Shown: positions 23,826-37,696 of the stretch, piece after piece | How the letters are laid out: each line of letters opens with the position of its first letter | Position numbering within the stretch: the stretch's first letter is position 1 | Assembly (NCBI GenBank): GCA_032173965.1 | Contig: CM063283.1 | Location: 17,340,501 to 17,404,500, forward strand | Length of the DNA: 64,000 nt | Origin: Sitta carolinensis | Lineage: Eukaryota; Chordata; Aves; Passeriformes; Sittidae | Direction of reading: 5' to 3' | Made by a program: the position numbers and the translations under genes | The notes under the pieces: generated by a model | Seen by the model: the letters and a program-made list of their open reading frames with translations, nothing else | Database searches by the model: none | What the model was told of the DNA's origin: nothing

Positions 23826-26044
23826 CTGTCAGGAAAACAATTATGCTTGTATTACCTTACTCTTCAGTTTCAGTATCACACTTCAACATACTAAATTTAT
23901 AATCTGTCATAAAGAGACTCCTGGTCTCCAGAGTATGCAAATGAGTCCCAACACACCCTTAGAACAAACAGTATCTGCTTTCCAGGAAACATAAACAGGT
24001 GATCTGTGAAATGGTAATCTTGATCTGTTTTTTCAAAATAGGCTTTCTTTGACGGGCGTTTATTTGCCTTCTAGTATGTCAAAGAAGGGTTACCAACAAA
24101 TACTTAACACTGTATTGCATTTCACAGTTCAGCGGAAGACTGAGACTGCTAAACGTGGTGATGACAGAGCACAAATTGCTACTTAGCACAGAAGGTATAA
24201 GTGTGGACAAGAACACAATGTGTGCAGGTAGTTTGAGATACCAGATCTATTCCACACACTAAGGTAAGTGCATTTCATACTGTTTAACTTGTGTCAATTA
24301 GTTTTGTTGCAAATAACACCTCTAATTAATGTTAGACTTCACTACAAGCACCAATTGTTTTGCCACTGACACACATACCTACTATGAACTGGTTAGGTGC
24401 TCCCTCTCTACAGGCTGTTTAACATCCTTGAAAAATAAGACTAGCTAATTTGCATTTCTAATTACTGATTATCAATAAGCTGCTTCTAAACCACACATTT
24501 CAGCAGTGCAGGTGAGCTTGTTTCCTGGCACCCACTGAAATTTTTCTCCAATGGGTAAGGAAAAGCCAGAGGTCAGATGCCCTTAGCAAGGGCATATGTG
24601 GCAGCACACAAATCCTGCCTACTACCACAGGGGTCTGGCACTTCCCTCCTTCAGCACTGTAAAATGAACTGAAACAATTAGGTGAGCTGGTATTTGTCTT
24701 ACTCTTTAAAAGACTCAGCAGTGAAATTCAAGAAACAGACCCTTATGGAGAGGAACTATACAGTGTAAGACATTGCTCTAGTGAGAGTATAAGCACACAG
24801 AAGCATCACAGAAATATGGCAAGATGGATGTTGAATCATTACCACAGAAATGTCATAAGTGATACTGGAAATAACCAATTCTAAGAAGCCTCTAACTATT
24901 GATTTTCACTGCTGGCACAACAGGTATTTCCTCTTCCTAACGAGAAAAGCCAGGAGGCTGTTTAACTGGCTAATTACAGGTTATCTACTTCACTCTGGCC
25001 ATTACCTCTAATCAGAAATAAATATTCAGTGCTTCAATTTATTTCTAATACATTTGAAAGACTCGGATCTTAAGTTGGAGTTCAAGAGCTTGTGCATTTA
25101 ATGTTAAAATATCCAACTGAAAAAACAGTCCCATTTCCTGTGAGCTAGGACTGCAATGTATCTGCTCCAGAAGTGATGATGTTTTAGGGAGGAATATGAA
25201 GGTGCAAAGGCAATGCATAATATAGACAAATCAGATTCACAGCTGGTGAACAGGTAATAAAAAGCCCTCACTACAACAAAATTTCTTTCCATATACACTT
25301 ACTTAAAAACTACCCAGTATCCTGTAAAATCAGTACCTATACAACTAAATATTTCTGTGTCATGAATTATGACTATTTCAAAAGATGGAACAATACCAAG
25401 AAACAAGTGATGCTTGCAGAGGGCTAGAGTTACTTGCAATCTCATTTTTGTCATGTTATATATTTGTATCAATGAAACCCATTAAGTCTTGGATGAAACT
25501 GTTTTCTTTCTTCAAAGAAAAAGAACAACAACACATGCACCACAGTTGCACTTCTGGCAATAACTGAAGTATGTTGACAAAAATATTGTACATTGCAAAA
25601 CTAAAGCATACTTGCATAGAGCTGTTTGGTGGTTCTAGATGAAAATTTTTGAAATTTAAGAACTACAATTATTTTTGATGGAGACGATGACTAAAACAGC
25701 CACACTACCTACATTAGAAACGTAATGTAACAACCAAATACAGGTGAAAACCTCAGTTAATAAGGCTCTAGTTTAAAGATTAGGGCAGGAATGACATCTC
25801 TCCAAATTACAGCTTAAACCACAGCTCCATTATTGCACTTGGGTTTCTACCATGGTACTAAACACACCTTTTGCACTTCAAGTCTGACCAACCTGATCAA
25901 TGATTCAACAGCATAAACCCAAAAATGAGGGAACAAATAAAAGCATCAATTTTATTTAAAAACATTTTATTTTTCTTTCAGCTGGACATCAGATACTTCT
26001 TAAAAGGAAGCACTTGGAAAAAAGCCCTTTTTAAAGAAACTCAC
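23826..26044 (-). other. BBX: Intron 5 of BBX
   Basis: A 2.2-kb intron between repeat copies 1 and 2; donor gtgagt, acceptor ttttcctgacag. It contains a stretch at about 24280-24500 that resembles a conserved non-coding element, with an octamer and TAAT motifs. No repeat or gene is recognised. Confidence 0.85.
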
Positions 26045-26125
26045 CTCTGCAAACTGAAACAATGATGACTTCTGACATGCTTCTGTAGAATTAGATGCAT
26101 CAGACTGGCAAGTACTGGAGGAAAC
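26045..26125 (-). CDS. BBX: BBX coding exon 5 (27-residue repeat, copy 1)
   Basis: The exon is exactly 81 nt, phase 0 to phase 0, about residues 225-251. It begins VSSSTCQSDAS and ends QKSSLFQFAE. The acceptor follows a pyrimidine-rich run ending TTTCAG, and the donor is GAG|GTGAGT. It is the first of three tandem homologous exons with the pattern (I/V)SS(S/N)T at the start and LFQ(F/L)AE at the end, as in human BBX. Because it is symmetrical it could be skipped without changing frame, so alternative splicing is plausible (inference). The function of the repeat is not known to me. Confidence 0.95.
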
Positions 26126-29100
26126 CTGAAACAAGGAGAGTGTAGAGTAAGACCTCAAAAGTGCTTCTCTCAAGCAGAAAACAACAGTGAGCAAAATAAA
26201 CCATTTAAGACAAGAAGGACAAGTTGATTTTCACAGTATGGAAAGATTAAATTGTATTTACAGATGAAAACATAGTTAAGCACCCATTTTAATATATTTT
26301 AAAACTGTCTTAGAAGAAAGATAGCAAAAATACCAGGTTTTTCTTCTCCTTTTATGATTTTGAACTTGTCAGAATAGTTTTATGCATTAGAATACTCAAC
26401 AGATTATACTGGACTACAAACATAACCATCTTGTATTGGTGATGCTATCGACACTGCTAGATCTGCAATTTGTGCTACAATTCTGAGTAAGATTACTTAG
26501 AAGGTAAAAAAAAAATTGAAGACACAGTTGATGACAGGAATATTTATCAGAAAAATAATCTCCAATCATAACAGCATGAAAATAAGTAGATAAGGGTAGC
26601 ACAAGCTTTAGATTTCTCAAATCATGTATCTGAACATACATTTTAGGAGTGCTTTTGAGAAGCAGTGCAAGAAAGTCATTATATCTGAAAACAAAATACA
26701 AAGCAGTGACTGTTCAAAACCAAAAGCCTCATTTGAATTATCACAGATCTTTGCCATGTTATTCCTATTAGCTAGAAATACATTCATCAAGCATTATTCT
26801 GTAAAGGAATTCTATCAAATATGGTACATTCATTAAGTGTCACATTTGAGTGTAAAAGATTTACATGTGTAACTCCTAGGAGAATGAGGTACTGTTAGTA
26901 TAAAACAAGGTATGTAATATGGCTTGTAAGAAACAGAATAAAAGGAAGGCTATATAAGACTTTAGATAAAGTAACAGGATGGGCATTTTTTCCCTAACTT
27001 TTTTTTTCCCACTCAATTTCAGTTTATTTAAAAAATTCAAAAATAAATGTGGGGCTTTTTCCTATTAATTACCTAAACAAGTAGATCAACAGCTTTTATT
27101 GGTGAAAGCACATGAGATTGGCTACTGACTGCACCTGTTGTTAGTAAACACGAAGCCCCACAGCACAAAGAGGTCTACAGCACCTGCAGCTTGCCCTGCT
27201 GCTCCTGCTGCTGTTTGTCGGAGATCCTGAAGTACTGCAATAGCAACAGCAGCATTTACTTTCAGGAATCTGCTACCCATGCTCTCCTGGAAACACTAAA
27301 TCCAAGTGTAGCAACCCACGGGACAAGAGGAAATATACCAACATGACAATTTGGTTACATATACAAACAAACTTTTTTCTTTCCTGCCATAAAACTGAGC
27401 AGCAACAGTGACTCCTGTGATCTATATTTCCACTGTATTTATTAAACACTGAGCAGGATGTTGTATCAGTGTACTATGGGAGTACACCAATCCAAAGGGC
27501 CACAAAGCATGTATTTTTAATGTCTGTCTTCTGCCTTTTTAGTAGGTTGTGCTACTGTTTTCACTGATGTAATGTTTATTACTGACTTTTATCATGTTTC
27601 TGTACAGTCTGTTTAAGATGTCTGTGCCTCAACAGCAGTCTGGACTGTACCAGGAAAGCATCTTGCTACTTTTGAGTGACCCATCCCTGAAGGTCTGAGA
27701 CACTGCAGAGGTGTAAATATGTAGCGTTGCTGCTTGCACATCTGAGCACTCATTTGGTTGTTTAACGTCACTGCACTGGTGGGATTCTTAAAGGAATAAA
27801 CAAATTTTGGACATGTTTCCCATATTTCCTGCAGTTCAACCAGCTGCGTTATACCGCTTAGCTCTGAGTTTGGTGCCACTGACCCATGGACCCCAGGAGT
27901 ACCGTGCTGGAGGGGCAGAGCCCTTCCAGGAGGGGCTATCCCAGCTCAGCCCCCACAGCCACAGGCACTGTCAGACACTCAGGATGAGCTCTCTCGCTGC
28001 CTCAGAGGCCACGTGCTGGGCATAGCTTGCCCACCCGGTGGCACAAGAACCACTTGCTGTGGGAGGTGTGAAGCCCAATTTTCTCAGTTTTGTGTGTAAA
28101 GGACAGATTGCTGGTGCTTAGTAACTCAGTGGAGATTTTGTGGTTGGAACCACTATACTTTTCCTATCAATTCCTGCTACTCTTAAAAAAGTTAATGATT
28201 TTGGCTTTACTTGGCAGAGCACTAATCTGAGCTTGCTTCTTCTACTATGCTGCTCCCCAAACACTCTTGAACTGTGGGAAACTTATCTTCAGGATTTCTA
28301 ACATTTGCCAGGTTGAACCAGATAACCTGAAATTAAAATAATTACCAGAGGGAACAGATGCACATATTAGTGCCATTTTTTTGCCTCATTTCCTGCTCTA
28401 ATAAAATGTCCTCAACATCCCATATCTTCTCCTGTTTCTTCCTCCCAGCCTTCCCTCAAGCTGCACGGAGAGATTTTTCACTTCTGATTCACACTTTGCA
28501 CTGTGATAGACACTGCATCACAAGCAAGATAGTCTTTTGTTCTAAAAAAGAAGGAAACCACAGGCCTTCCTTTCCCTGCAGGTTACCATAACCTGCTCTA
28601 AAACGATCACACCGAACAAGGGTGGAGGAAAACCCCTGGGACAGTCGCACTCTGACCGGTGTGAGGTGTTAGCGCTGGTAGACAGGCAGGCTTTTGGAGG
28701 ACGCTCCGGATTTCGGGATTCCTGTGCAGTAACCTACAGAGAGTCCACTAGGTGCTGCTGTAAGGCAAGGAAAGGGCCTGAACGAAGAGTAAGGGAGATG
28801 TACAGGAGGCGAACCCGCAAGAATGGAGTGCTGCTCATCCGGCTTCAGGCTTGCTGGCAAGGACCAGGCTTTGCCTGGCACAACCACAGCACCTGAGCAG
28901 TCCCATCCGGCATCTCTGCTCAGGCGTTCAATAAAATATGCTTATACACCACTGTCTTGTGTAACTGGTGAAAGCATCCAAAATGCAGGGGGAAACTCAC
29001 TGCATACCCATGTCCTTTGCTGACTACCTGTAAGGTCTGTAGCTTCTTGCCTATCTGCTTAGTAACTCCAGCTTCTGTCTAGAAATCCATCACCTACCAA

Positions 29101-32088
29101 CACTGAATTCTGTTATCAGAAGGAGAAACTCTCTAGTCTATTAAAAAAATTTGCAAAAATGGCAACATACTGGCAACAAACAGAGATGGCAACTGAAGCC
29201 TCAAAACAATTTTGTAAATATCACTGTTGTACCTTTTCCCATCCTCCTGCTGGCAAGGTCACTTGTTTACCGGACATCTGGACTTCTGACAGCTTGAGGA
29301 TTAAACACCTCACTTGAAAACCCCCTATCCATTCATTTAGCATACATTTGGGAGAACATCAGTAGGTGTTGAATACTTTCCACTGATTAGCAGATCTCTA
29401 AATACAATGTCCTTCATCCCCTCTCAAATGCTGAGCAAGACGGTGCCAGTGTTGACCTCCCCTCCATTAAAAACTTTAAGATTGTAAGAGTCTGTACAAC
29501 CTGTGCTTACAAGGCCACCCAAGGCTGCATAATCATACATATGCACAGCAGTTAATATGCACGTTGACAGGTAATCCTGTTTCTGGCAGATCCCCAATTT
29601 AAGAACCATATATATGTACATATATCTTAAGTGTATACGCACACTTTAATTATAATTTAGGCTACTTTTAGTTATAATTTAAAGCTTTATTTGAAATATG
29701 ACACTGGGCCTATCCTTTTTTAAAAGATAGAAATGCTAAGGCTTTAGATGTACAATGTGTATTTATATACTCACATGCATATATAAACAATACATCTATT
29801 GTTTTTATATAATAAAAGCTGCTTTATATAATAAAGCAACTTCTGAACCTCTTTCACTAACCATACCTCTGTATTCACCTTAGTACACCATATTCTCTCC
29901 CTTGTGGATACCAACCTAATACAATACAACTGACTCCTCTTCACTGAAGAGCAAAACAGATTCCCAACCCTATAATGAATTCTTGATTTGCTTTCTGAGT
30001 CTGTCATACCGCCTTGTAGCATGTTCTAACCTCCCAGATGCTGGTTTAAGTGTGAGACAATAAGCATGGAAATCCAACCATAGATTCTCTTAAAGGCATG
30101 CAAAGATCACCATCTCACATCTCCTCTGCCTGAGGGTGGGAAGACAGAAGAGCTGTTCAGTTATTCAAGTCTAAATAGGTTTAAGGTCATTACTGCATTT
30201 GAGAAACACATGCTAAGAAATATCTGCTCTCTTATCTATTCACCACTGAAACATAAGAAAAAAGGAAAAATGGAAGACACACCAGGGCTGCCACACAAAA
30301 AAATCTGAAAAAGTTTCTCAGCACCTGGACACACAGCTAGAGACTTAACTCCTACTGATGTACAATGAGGAGGACTGAACTTTGTTCATTTGGGTCCCCC
30401 TTTCAGAATACCAATCACCCCAATTGATTGGGAGGAGGTATTTTACAAAGGTGACCCTCAAAAAGAATCAGAGATTTGCAGTTTCCTGTGAAAGTGCTCT
30501 GCCCCTTAATCACTTGTCAGATAGCATAGGGAAATTAAAATATGGTCACTCATTAGTAAGTATGAGCTAAATTATGGCCCATCAAAATTTTAACAATCCC
30601 CCAACTAGTTTTGTCTGGGCTGTATTTATAAGAATTATTTTGCTCTATGTTTTTTGGGGAAAACAGGTTACACAGCTTGCTTCTTTGATGTGGAGGGCCA
30701 GGATTCAAAAGAAGACTACAAGCCCAGAAGAGTAGAGCATAGTTTATACATAGAGTGAATACTTCATCACAAGCCGTGCTGCATGCTTCTGTCAGGAAAA
30801 ACAGGATTTACTGAGGCACATGGGAAGCGTCTTTTCCTCAAAATAAGAAAGTTCTGATTAAAAGAATTTTCATGCAGTAAAACAATCACACAATATGCTT
30901 TTTGATTTGATTCTGAATCCACATGTAGATTTTATTCTTACACTGGCATCTGAAGTCGTACTACTGAGGCTCTTGTAAAATCATGACACCTCACCTCTCA
31001 AGGTCATAGCAAAGACCTTTTTTAAAGGAATGCAGTATCTGTGACTACAATATACCGTCCCTCACATTTAAATGTAACAGCATAGCAAAAGCAGCTTCTA
31101 TGCTCCAAGCTGAGAGATTACAAGTTTGAGAAATACAGGACAGTATAATTTTAGCCAAAATAATGTATGTCTTTTCACTTCTCTGTCAACTTAGCTTGAG
31201 TGTTTCTTATTTTTCATGCTGCAGCACAGAAGGCCAATACCCACACAGCATAAAACTTCATGGCTAAAATGAGTACAAAGCATTGAGGAATCCTAGCAGT
31301 ATAGAGCAATACATCTCAAATGCACTACATATATAGATTATTGTTTTTCCTCCCAATAAAAACAACAACAACAGAGAGTTCTTTCCTGGAGCTAGAGATT
31401 TATGGCAGTGACTTACTTATGATACCCAACAAAGAAGCCACCTTTTGAACAATTTTCAAAGTTGGCCTAAAAAGCAGATGATATTAATAATCAGTCTAAA
31501 GAAAGACCAGAGATCTCTGCACTACAGGAGATATGCACAAACACTTACTAGAATTCCTTTGTAAAAACATAAAACATGTTTGTGATGGCAAATGAGGTAC
31601 AAACTTCTTTTTAGACATAAGGATTTAGTGAATAGGAGCAGACTGCAATATTTCAATTACCTGTTAGCACTTGCATGGTTTCAGAATACATATACAATGA
31701 TGCTGACTTTGTAGGAAATCATTTATTTAATCAGTTAGTGCCAATACCACAGTTGTGTAAGGCACTGCACAAGCATATAAAATCCTTGGCCAGAAATGCC
31801 TGAAAATCACGTTTGTTGACGCAGTCACTGTATTTCAACCCTTTTACCTCGAACAATGTCTCTTCATGGGGCAGGCTTGACTGGTGCATTCAAGTATCAG
31901 CAGAGTTAATACTGAAGTGTGCTGAAACTACTCTACATTCACAGCTGGGTTACAAAACTCACACTTCATTCCCAGCTGAGGTTACCTGAGATGTGTCCTA
32001 ACTTTCATTCCCCACTGGTCAAATATTCCTCCTACAAGCTATTTAAACTGCGAGCTTGTGTGGTAAGGGAGAGAAGAGAGTTCCTTAC
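26126..32088 (-). other. BBX: Intron 4 of BBX
   Basis: A 6-kb intron with donor gtaagg and acceptor ctctttgtttcag in pre-mRNA sense. It is mostly AT-rich and non-repetitive. An orphan patch at about 28600-28930 keeps many CpG dinucleotides, unlike the rest. No coding exon is recognised. Confidence 0.85.
28600..28930. other. Orphan CpG-rich patch inside BBX intron 4
   Basis: About 14 CpG dinucleotides occur in roughly 330 bp, while the surrounding intron has very few. Clusters include gacgctccggatttcggg and aggcgaacccgcaag. There is no coding signature. It could be an unmethylated regulatory element, an alternative promoter or a young insertion. Confidence 0.5.
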
Positions 32089-32156
32089 CTCTTGTGCAGT
32101 AAGTGCATGTTCCCCTGCTAGAAGCAGCATACTCAGGCCTCCCATTTGCGTAGGAT
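32089..32156 (-). CDS. BBX: BBX coding exon 4 (short, 68 nt)
   Basis: This small exon encodes about residues 202-224 once the split first codon is completed. It reads DPTQMGGLSMLLLAGEHAL and then TAQE, a near-exact match to the same stretch of human BBX up to EHAL. The acceptor is cttttaacag and the donor is a strong GAG|GTAAGG. It enters in phase 1 and ends in phase 0, setting up the phase-0 repeat exons that follow. The hydrophobic SMLLLAGEHAL core is too short for a membrane segment and probably forms a helix or docking motif (inference). Confidence 0.95.
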
Positions 32157-35100
32157 CTGTTAAAAGAGTAAAATGAAGTCTTAAGTTGATTCATTTGCTT
32201 GTTTAAAAAACCCACCACTTGCACCACTAAAGCCCCCAGAAGACTACTTGTCACAGACACTCTCAGCAAGCTGCAATAAAAGGCAGTTCAAGAGAATCAC
32301 AAAAAAAACATTTCTGTACCCTCTGGGAAGGCTTTCAAAGATGTTTGAAGGATTTAATTGGATCTGTGTGCTTAACACCCCATTGCATGGATTTACAATT
32401 CTACTGCCAAAGGTTTTATCTACTACAGAGATGAATACAGAGATGAGTTGCTTTAAAACAGCAACTGTAATGATCTCACACATAAATATACACAGAGATG
32501 CTCTAATACTGCACAAGTTCATAAGTCAGTGGATGCTCCTACCAAGGGAGCAGTCTCTTCCTTGGTGACTGAACAAATAAAAGGATGGAACAACACAACA
32601 TGATCAAGCTCTGAAGCAAAATTTCCATTTTCATTTGTCTTTAATTCAGAGCTGTATTTAGTGGTGAAAAGTGCCAGCCTGACAGCTCTGAAGCATGAAG
32701 CCAGAACAGCACAAGCACTGGCCAGGCAAGCTGCCTGCCTACTTGTTGCCCTGACAATACAATATATAATTGAGGAATGTAAAATAGAGATATATACGTT
32801 CTTTCTACAAGTATTTGATACTGACAGCTTTTCCCCTCCAGCCTTCCTGCACCTCAGGAGCTCAGAAAATGATGAGAAGTGAAAGCAATAAACTCTGACA
32901 CTGAATTACTCATGGAGTAGCTTTTCCATTCAGAACAGTAGTTGTTCTTCATCACTATGAAGACTAATTGTCTGATTTTGGGAGAAAGCCTTGGGAGCAA
33001 TGCAGGCGTCTGATTTAACAGTGTCATATAGAGACAGGGAGACAGTTGCCAAATGTCTCATACAACAGCCACAATGTGAGTGGAATTTTTTTATCTTTTC
33101 AGCTGACACGGGCCAAACCAGTACCTGTAAACCTCAAAAAAGTTTAGTACTACAGACGATATGGTCCAGTTCCTGGAAATAATCATCAATGCTGTTTAAT
33201 TCAATACCACAGATGCTGCCCAAAGTTTTGCTGCACACAGCATCTCTCACTGACATTCTCAAGGTAAGTTTTTTCAGTAGTGTTTTAGAAGGGCATTAAA
33301 TAGAAACAGGCGAAAACAATGTAAATAAACCAGGCTCATTCACTACCTCATGGATAGAAGAGTGGCTTATTATTAAACAGAATTAAATGGGAATCCTGAA
33401 TAGCACCCAGCTTCAAATCCAATATTCAACTGGAATTAACTTTTTCGTTCTGTAATAAACACAGAGCACATGTGAGGGTGGGGTTGGTTATTCTGAAGAC
33501 GTTTGCCTTTTTAAATAAAAAGAAAAAAATCACATTTCTATGAAGAGACAAGGTACTAGCAGAAGCGTTGAATCTAGTAACAAGAAGAGACACAGAAAAT
33601 GTGAAGAGACAGTAAATATCTAAGCACAATTACACAAGTGAAGTGTCAGCAACAGCACTTTTTGCCATCCAGTTGATCAGAAACCATTCAGTCCTTCAAA
33701 CCAGAGGACACCAGAGCAATTAGGAAGCGAAAAGTGAACACATATCTTGAAAGATAATGCCTGAGCAGGCAGCTAATTTGGAGGAAGGAGAGGCTGGAAG
33801 AGCTCTCCAGACCCACCATAAACTTACTAAGCCCCATATTAAAACAGTAAGGCCTTGGCTAGTTGTTTTCTACTTTCTTTACTCCCTTTGGAAGATGTTT
33901 GCAGGATTCAAATCATCTAAGCATTAAAGGCTTTCTTCCAGGTTTTAGCTTAAATATACTCAGGGCCAGGTAGTACATGTTTTTTCCTGGTACTCACATC
34001 TTTAAGATTACTGTTTCCCTAAATCTCTCTTTTCTGCATTTACAGGACTTGTCCTACTCTTCTTCCATTTGTTCTCCTGGTCTAAACAATTCGAGATCTC
34101 CCTATGTCATCAAGCACATCCACCTCCCATCATTTCAGCATTTCCTACAGCTCTCTCTGCAGTTATCCAGGTATAGTTCATCTTTCTTGTATACGGATGA
34201 TCAGCAGCTCAATCACATCAGATGAGGGCGTACCTGAAAACACTTTGCCTGACAAAATGAATTATAGGGCTTTCTTATGCCTGCATCACCCTGATGACTC
34301 CCAGCTACTCTTTTGTGCTTTATTTTTGTTATCAGTTGGTCCTTTACCCTCCCCCCCAGTTTTGGTGATCTCAAGAACACCCAGTTTATGACTGTAAAAT
34401 TCTTGCCCCTCTTCTAAGTATCTTTTTGGTAGTTCTGGATTTCTGACTTTCAATTAAGTAGCTTATCAGAAGAGAACAAATAGAGAAGTGTGGTTTAGTG
34501 TTTTTCTCCCTAAGTAAGCAAATACTTAAACTGTTTATTTAAATATAAAAATTAAGAGGAAGGAAAAAATAACGGATGAATTGGAAATAAAAGTTTAATG
34601 TGATGCTTAAACAACTTCAACACTTATGCAGCAGCTGTAGCAGAGGATTGGTGCTTAGATGTTGACTCACAATAAAAACAAAAATCTTTCCACTAAGGTT
34701 TTTGATTACAAACTAACTTCACCTAAGGGAAGACAAAATGTACATATCCAAATACTGCCATATGCTTATAGTGCCTTCTCAGCACAATGAGTTTACTAGA
34801 AGTTTACAGGTATGAGTAAGAATTTTAAGGGGTATTTTACAGAATTTATTCTTAAAGCAACAGTACTGGGAAAATAGTACACACACCACACACATTTGAC
34901 TTGCAAAATGGCAGGCAATTCATTACTTTCTCGACTGCTTTTAATATTGATGAAACTTAAAACCATCTCTCTGTTTGGGAATTACATATTTTGTTAGTAT
35001 TGGAAAGGTTACAGACTCAGGAGGCTGGCTTGTTCATCACAGTCATTTCTCAGTCAGAGGAAACAAAAAACTGAGGAGGTTCTAAGCAGGAAGAAGGCCA

Positions 35101-37497
35101 GCAAGAACCAGTTTCAACCAACTTTTACCTGAGTTCATAATTGAGCTTCTTTCTAAAAAACAGAAACTGTGCTTCTACAGGGATACAGCCTACTCTAGAA
35201 GTGTCTTTCTTCCAGCCTTTGCCCCACTAAAATGCATTTTGCCATGGGTGGTTTTCTTCTGAAGCAAAAATATGCAAGTACTGGGAATCTCGCATGTTTG
35301 TACGGCAAAGCTTTTGCAAACAGCAGAATTCTTGCCCTACACCCTACACAGGTGAGCCATATCATGAAATAAAACATGCTCAATTACAGTTTCTAGGCTG
35401 GATGATCAAGGACATGACTAGTGGGTCTGCAGATCAGAAGCCCAATGCTGGTGCCATACCTCAGCTTCTTGACATAATGGTAGGTCAGGATGACAGACTT
35501 AAATGTGGCATGGTTATTCTTGTAAAGCCATAAAAAGAACAGAAAGAGCCTGTGTGGGACTTAGAAAACCAAAGACCTTACTCTCTACATAATAGATTTT
35601 CCAAAGTAAAATGTAATACACAAAAAGGAATAGAGACAAGATTAGCAACAACCAACAAATGAAACCATTTCTTGGCATGATTCTAGACTTGTATAAACCC
35701 TGTCCCTGAGGAAGTTACCTGCCTTGAAGATACAAGTGAATCAGTGGCATTTCAAAGGTAAAAGTGTTTTTGACGTGGTTCAGCTACGTTTCAGTTCATC
35801 AGCAAGTATACAGCCTGGATTTTAAAGGGATTTTACTGGATAGAAGAGTGAGAGTTGAAACAAACTATCATGTGAAGTCAAGCACAGAGGAGCACAACAA
35901 ACATATTTAACATAAACTAGTATATAGCTGACAAAGCAGTAACCCATTTGGCATGGCACACTTGTCATGATGTGGATGCTGCTAGCATTTCTGTCAAAAG
36001 CTGTCTTTATTTTACGACCTATTCATATACCCAAGATATTGCCAGGCTTCACTGGCATGAAGATTGGAGCAAGATCTGTAAGAACTACTCTGCTCACTGA
36101 CTCAGCCTGCAGGGAAGAAAAACCAACTATCACAGGTAGCACTAAGCAACTTTGTTCAGAAATTAATGGCTCTATAGATAAAACAATGGATTAGTTTCTT
36201 ATTAATTCTTAATTTCTCTGTCCCCTGCCCTGACAGGTATTGATTAAAGACCTCTGTACTCAAAAACTCAACATTAGGATAGTCCAGCAGGAGCACTGGG
36301 GGATGGATGAGAGGTAGATTAAGGCTTGTTACTTATTCTTTGTGTTTAGTCAATAAATATTTAAGGAGCATAGAAATGACTCCTCTAAAAGCGAAATCAG
36401 AATGGCCTGAAGGGGCTTGTGATTTTTGGAAGTGCTCTGCCATATACCAGAACCATGCAGCATGAAACACTTTTATTTTGATCACATTTCACAGTTCCTT
36501 AAGAGCCAGAAGAAATTTCATTACAGGAATTTTCATACCACTATACTAAGGTACACACGCCTGTTTATCCCTTTTCATTCTTTTACACTCATTCCATAAA
36601 ACCATTTTCTACTCTCCAGCTCACAATCTCTCTTAGCAGAGAAATCCTATCTGCTACACACCTGTCATAAACCAGGTAGGATATGACAAAGTTTCTAATT
36701 TTATAAATACTGATGCATCTGAAACTTCAAACAAGCAGCAAGAGGCAAAAAAGAATGGCAGGTTTTTTTCACCTTGACTGCTAGGTTCTTAAGCTGCCAG
36801 TATTTAACATTAATGTCCCTGTATTTCAAGGTCATGATAAACAGTTCTGCTATTTGTGGATATCAGAGAGAGATTATCTGCTTTTCATCAGTTCAGGTAC
36901 TCCACTTACACTTCTACACATATTTTTTTTCTCCAAATGTCTAGAAGTTTAGAATTTGCTCCTCCAAGATATACTGGGCAAAAGAGCACATTTAAGTGAA
37001 ATTAAAATTAAGTTATGCTTCTCTTGATTTAAATCTGAAAGTGTTAGACCCAGCAGTACATTCACCTACAAGAATATTAACATATCCAGCTTGAGACACC
37101 CATAAATCATTTTTGCAAATAGTAAATTACTAAAAAGAGTAGAGCATTCTATGACAGAGAAACAGAATGCACACAATCAGCATTTCCCTTTTTGACCAGA
37201 GAATGGAAGTCTCTAACAGCAGATAAGCTGGAATCGAAAATCAATCAAATCTGGGCCCTACAAGGGTATGAGTCAGGAAGCCTCATATCTGGACTTGACT
37301 CTTGAAAATAAATCAGGCACTATGGAATATTTTAGAAAACTGTTACACAGAGGTTTAAGTACAGTTTTGGCAACTTAATCTAGGACACTACAGTACCAAG
37401 TGTAGCAAAGAAAACAGGTATCCCAACTCAGTTTCAATACCATGTCCCTAGACAAAATGAGAATGCTACAGCTGACTACCATGGATGGAAGTCTCAC
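32157..37497 (-). other. BBX: Intron 3 of BBX
   Basis: A 5.3-kb intron with donor gtgaga and acceptor cttttaacag. It is AT-rich. I see no repeat family, RNA gene or second coding signal in it. Confidence 0.85.
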
Positions 37498-37696
37498 CTG
37501 CCATCCCAAAGTTCAGTTGTGGCATTTCTTCACTTTTGGTTACTTTCCTTGGGCTTGGTAAGTCTTTTGCAGAGTCTGATGCAATGGCCCACAGCTTTTT
37601 CCTGTTTGTAACACTGGATGTCTGGGTTTTCACAGGTTTGTTGGTTGTGGGGCACCACTTGTACCCTGGGTTTGCTTTCATAAATGCATCCTTGTA
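37498..37696 (-). CDS. BBX: BBX coding exon 3 (end of HMG box and linker)
   Basis: The exon is 199 nt, entering in phase 0 and leaving in phase 1, encoding about residues 136-201. It opens YKDAFMKANPGYKWCP, the third-helix end and C-terminal tail of the HMG box, directly continuing MAKE from exon 2. It goes on through NKPVKTQTS, RKKLWAIASDS and DLPSPRK to EEMPQLNFGMA. The acceptor is ttttctag before TAC, and the donor is GCA G|GTGAGAC. The split G is completed by AT of exon 4 to give Asp. The sequence matches human BBX in order and spacing. Confidence 0.96.
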
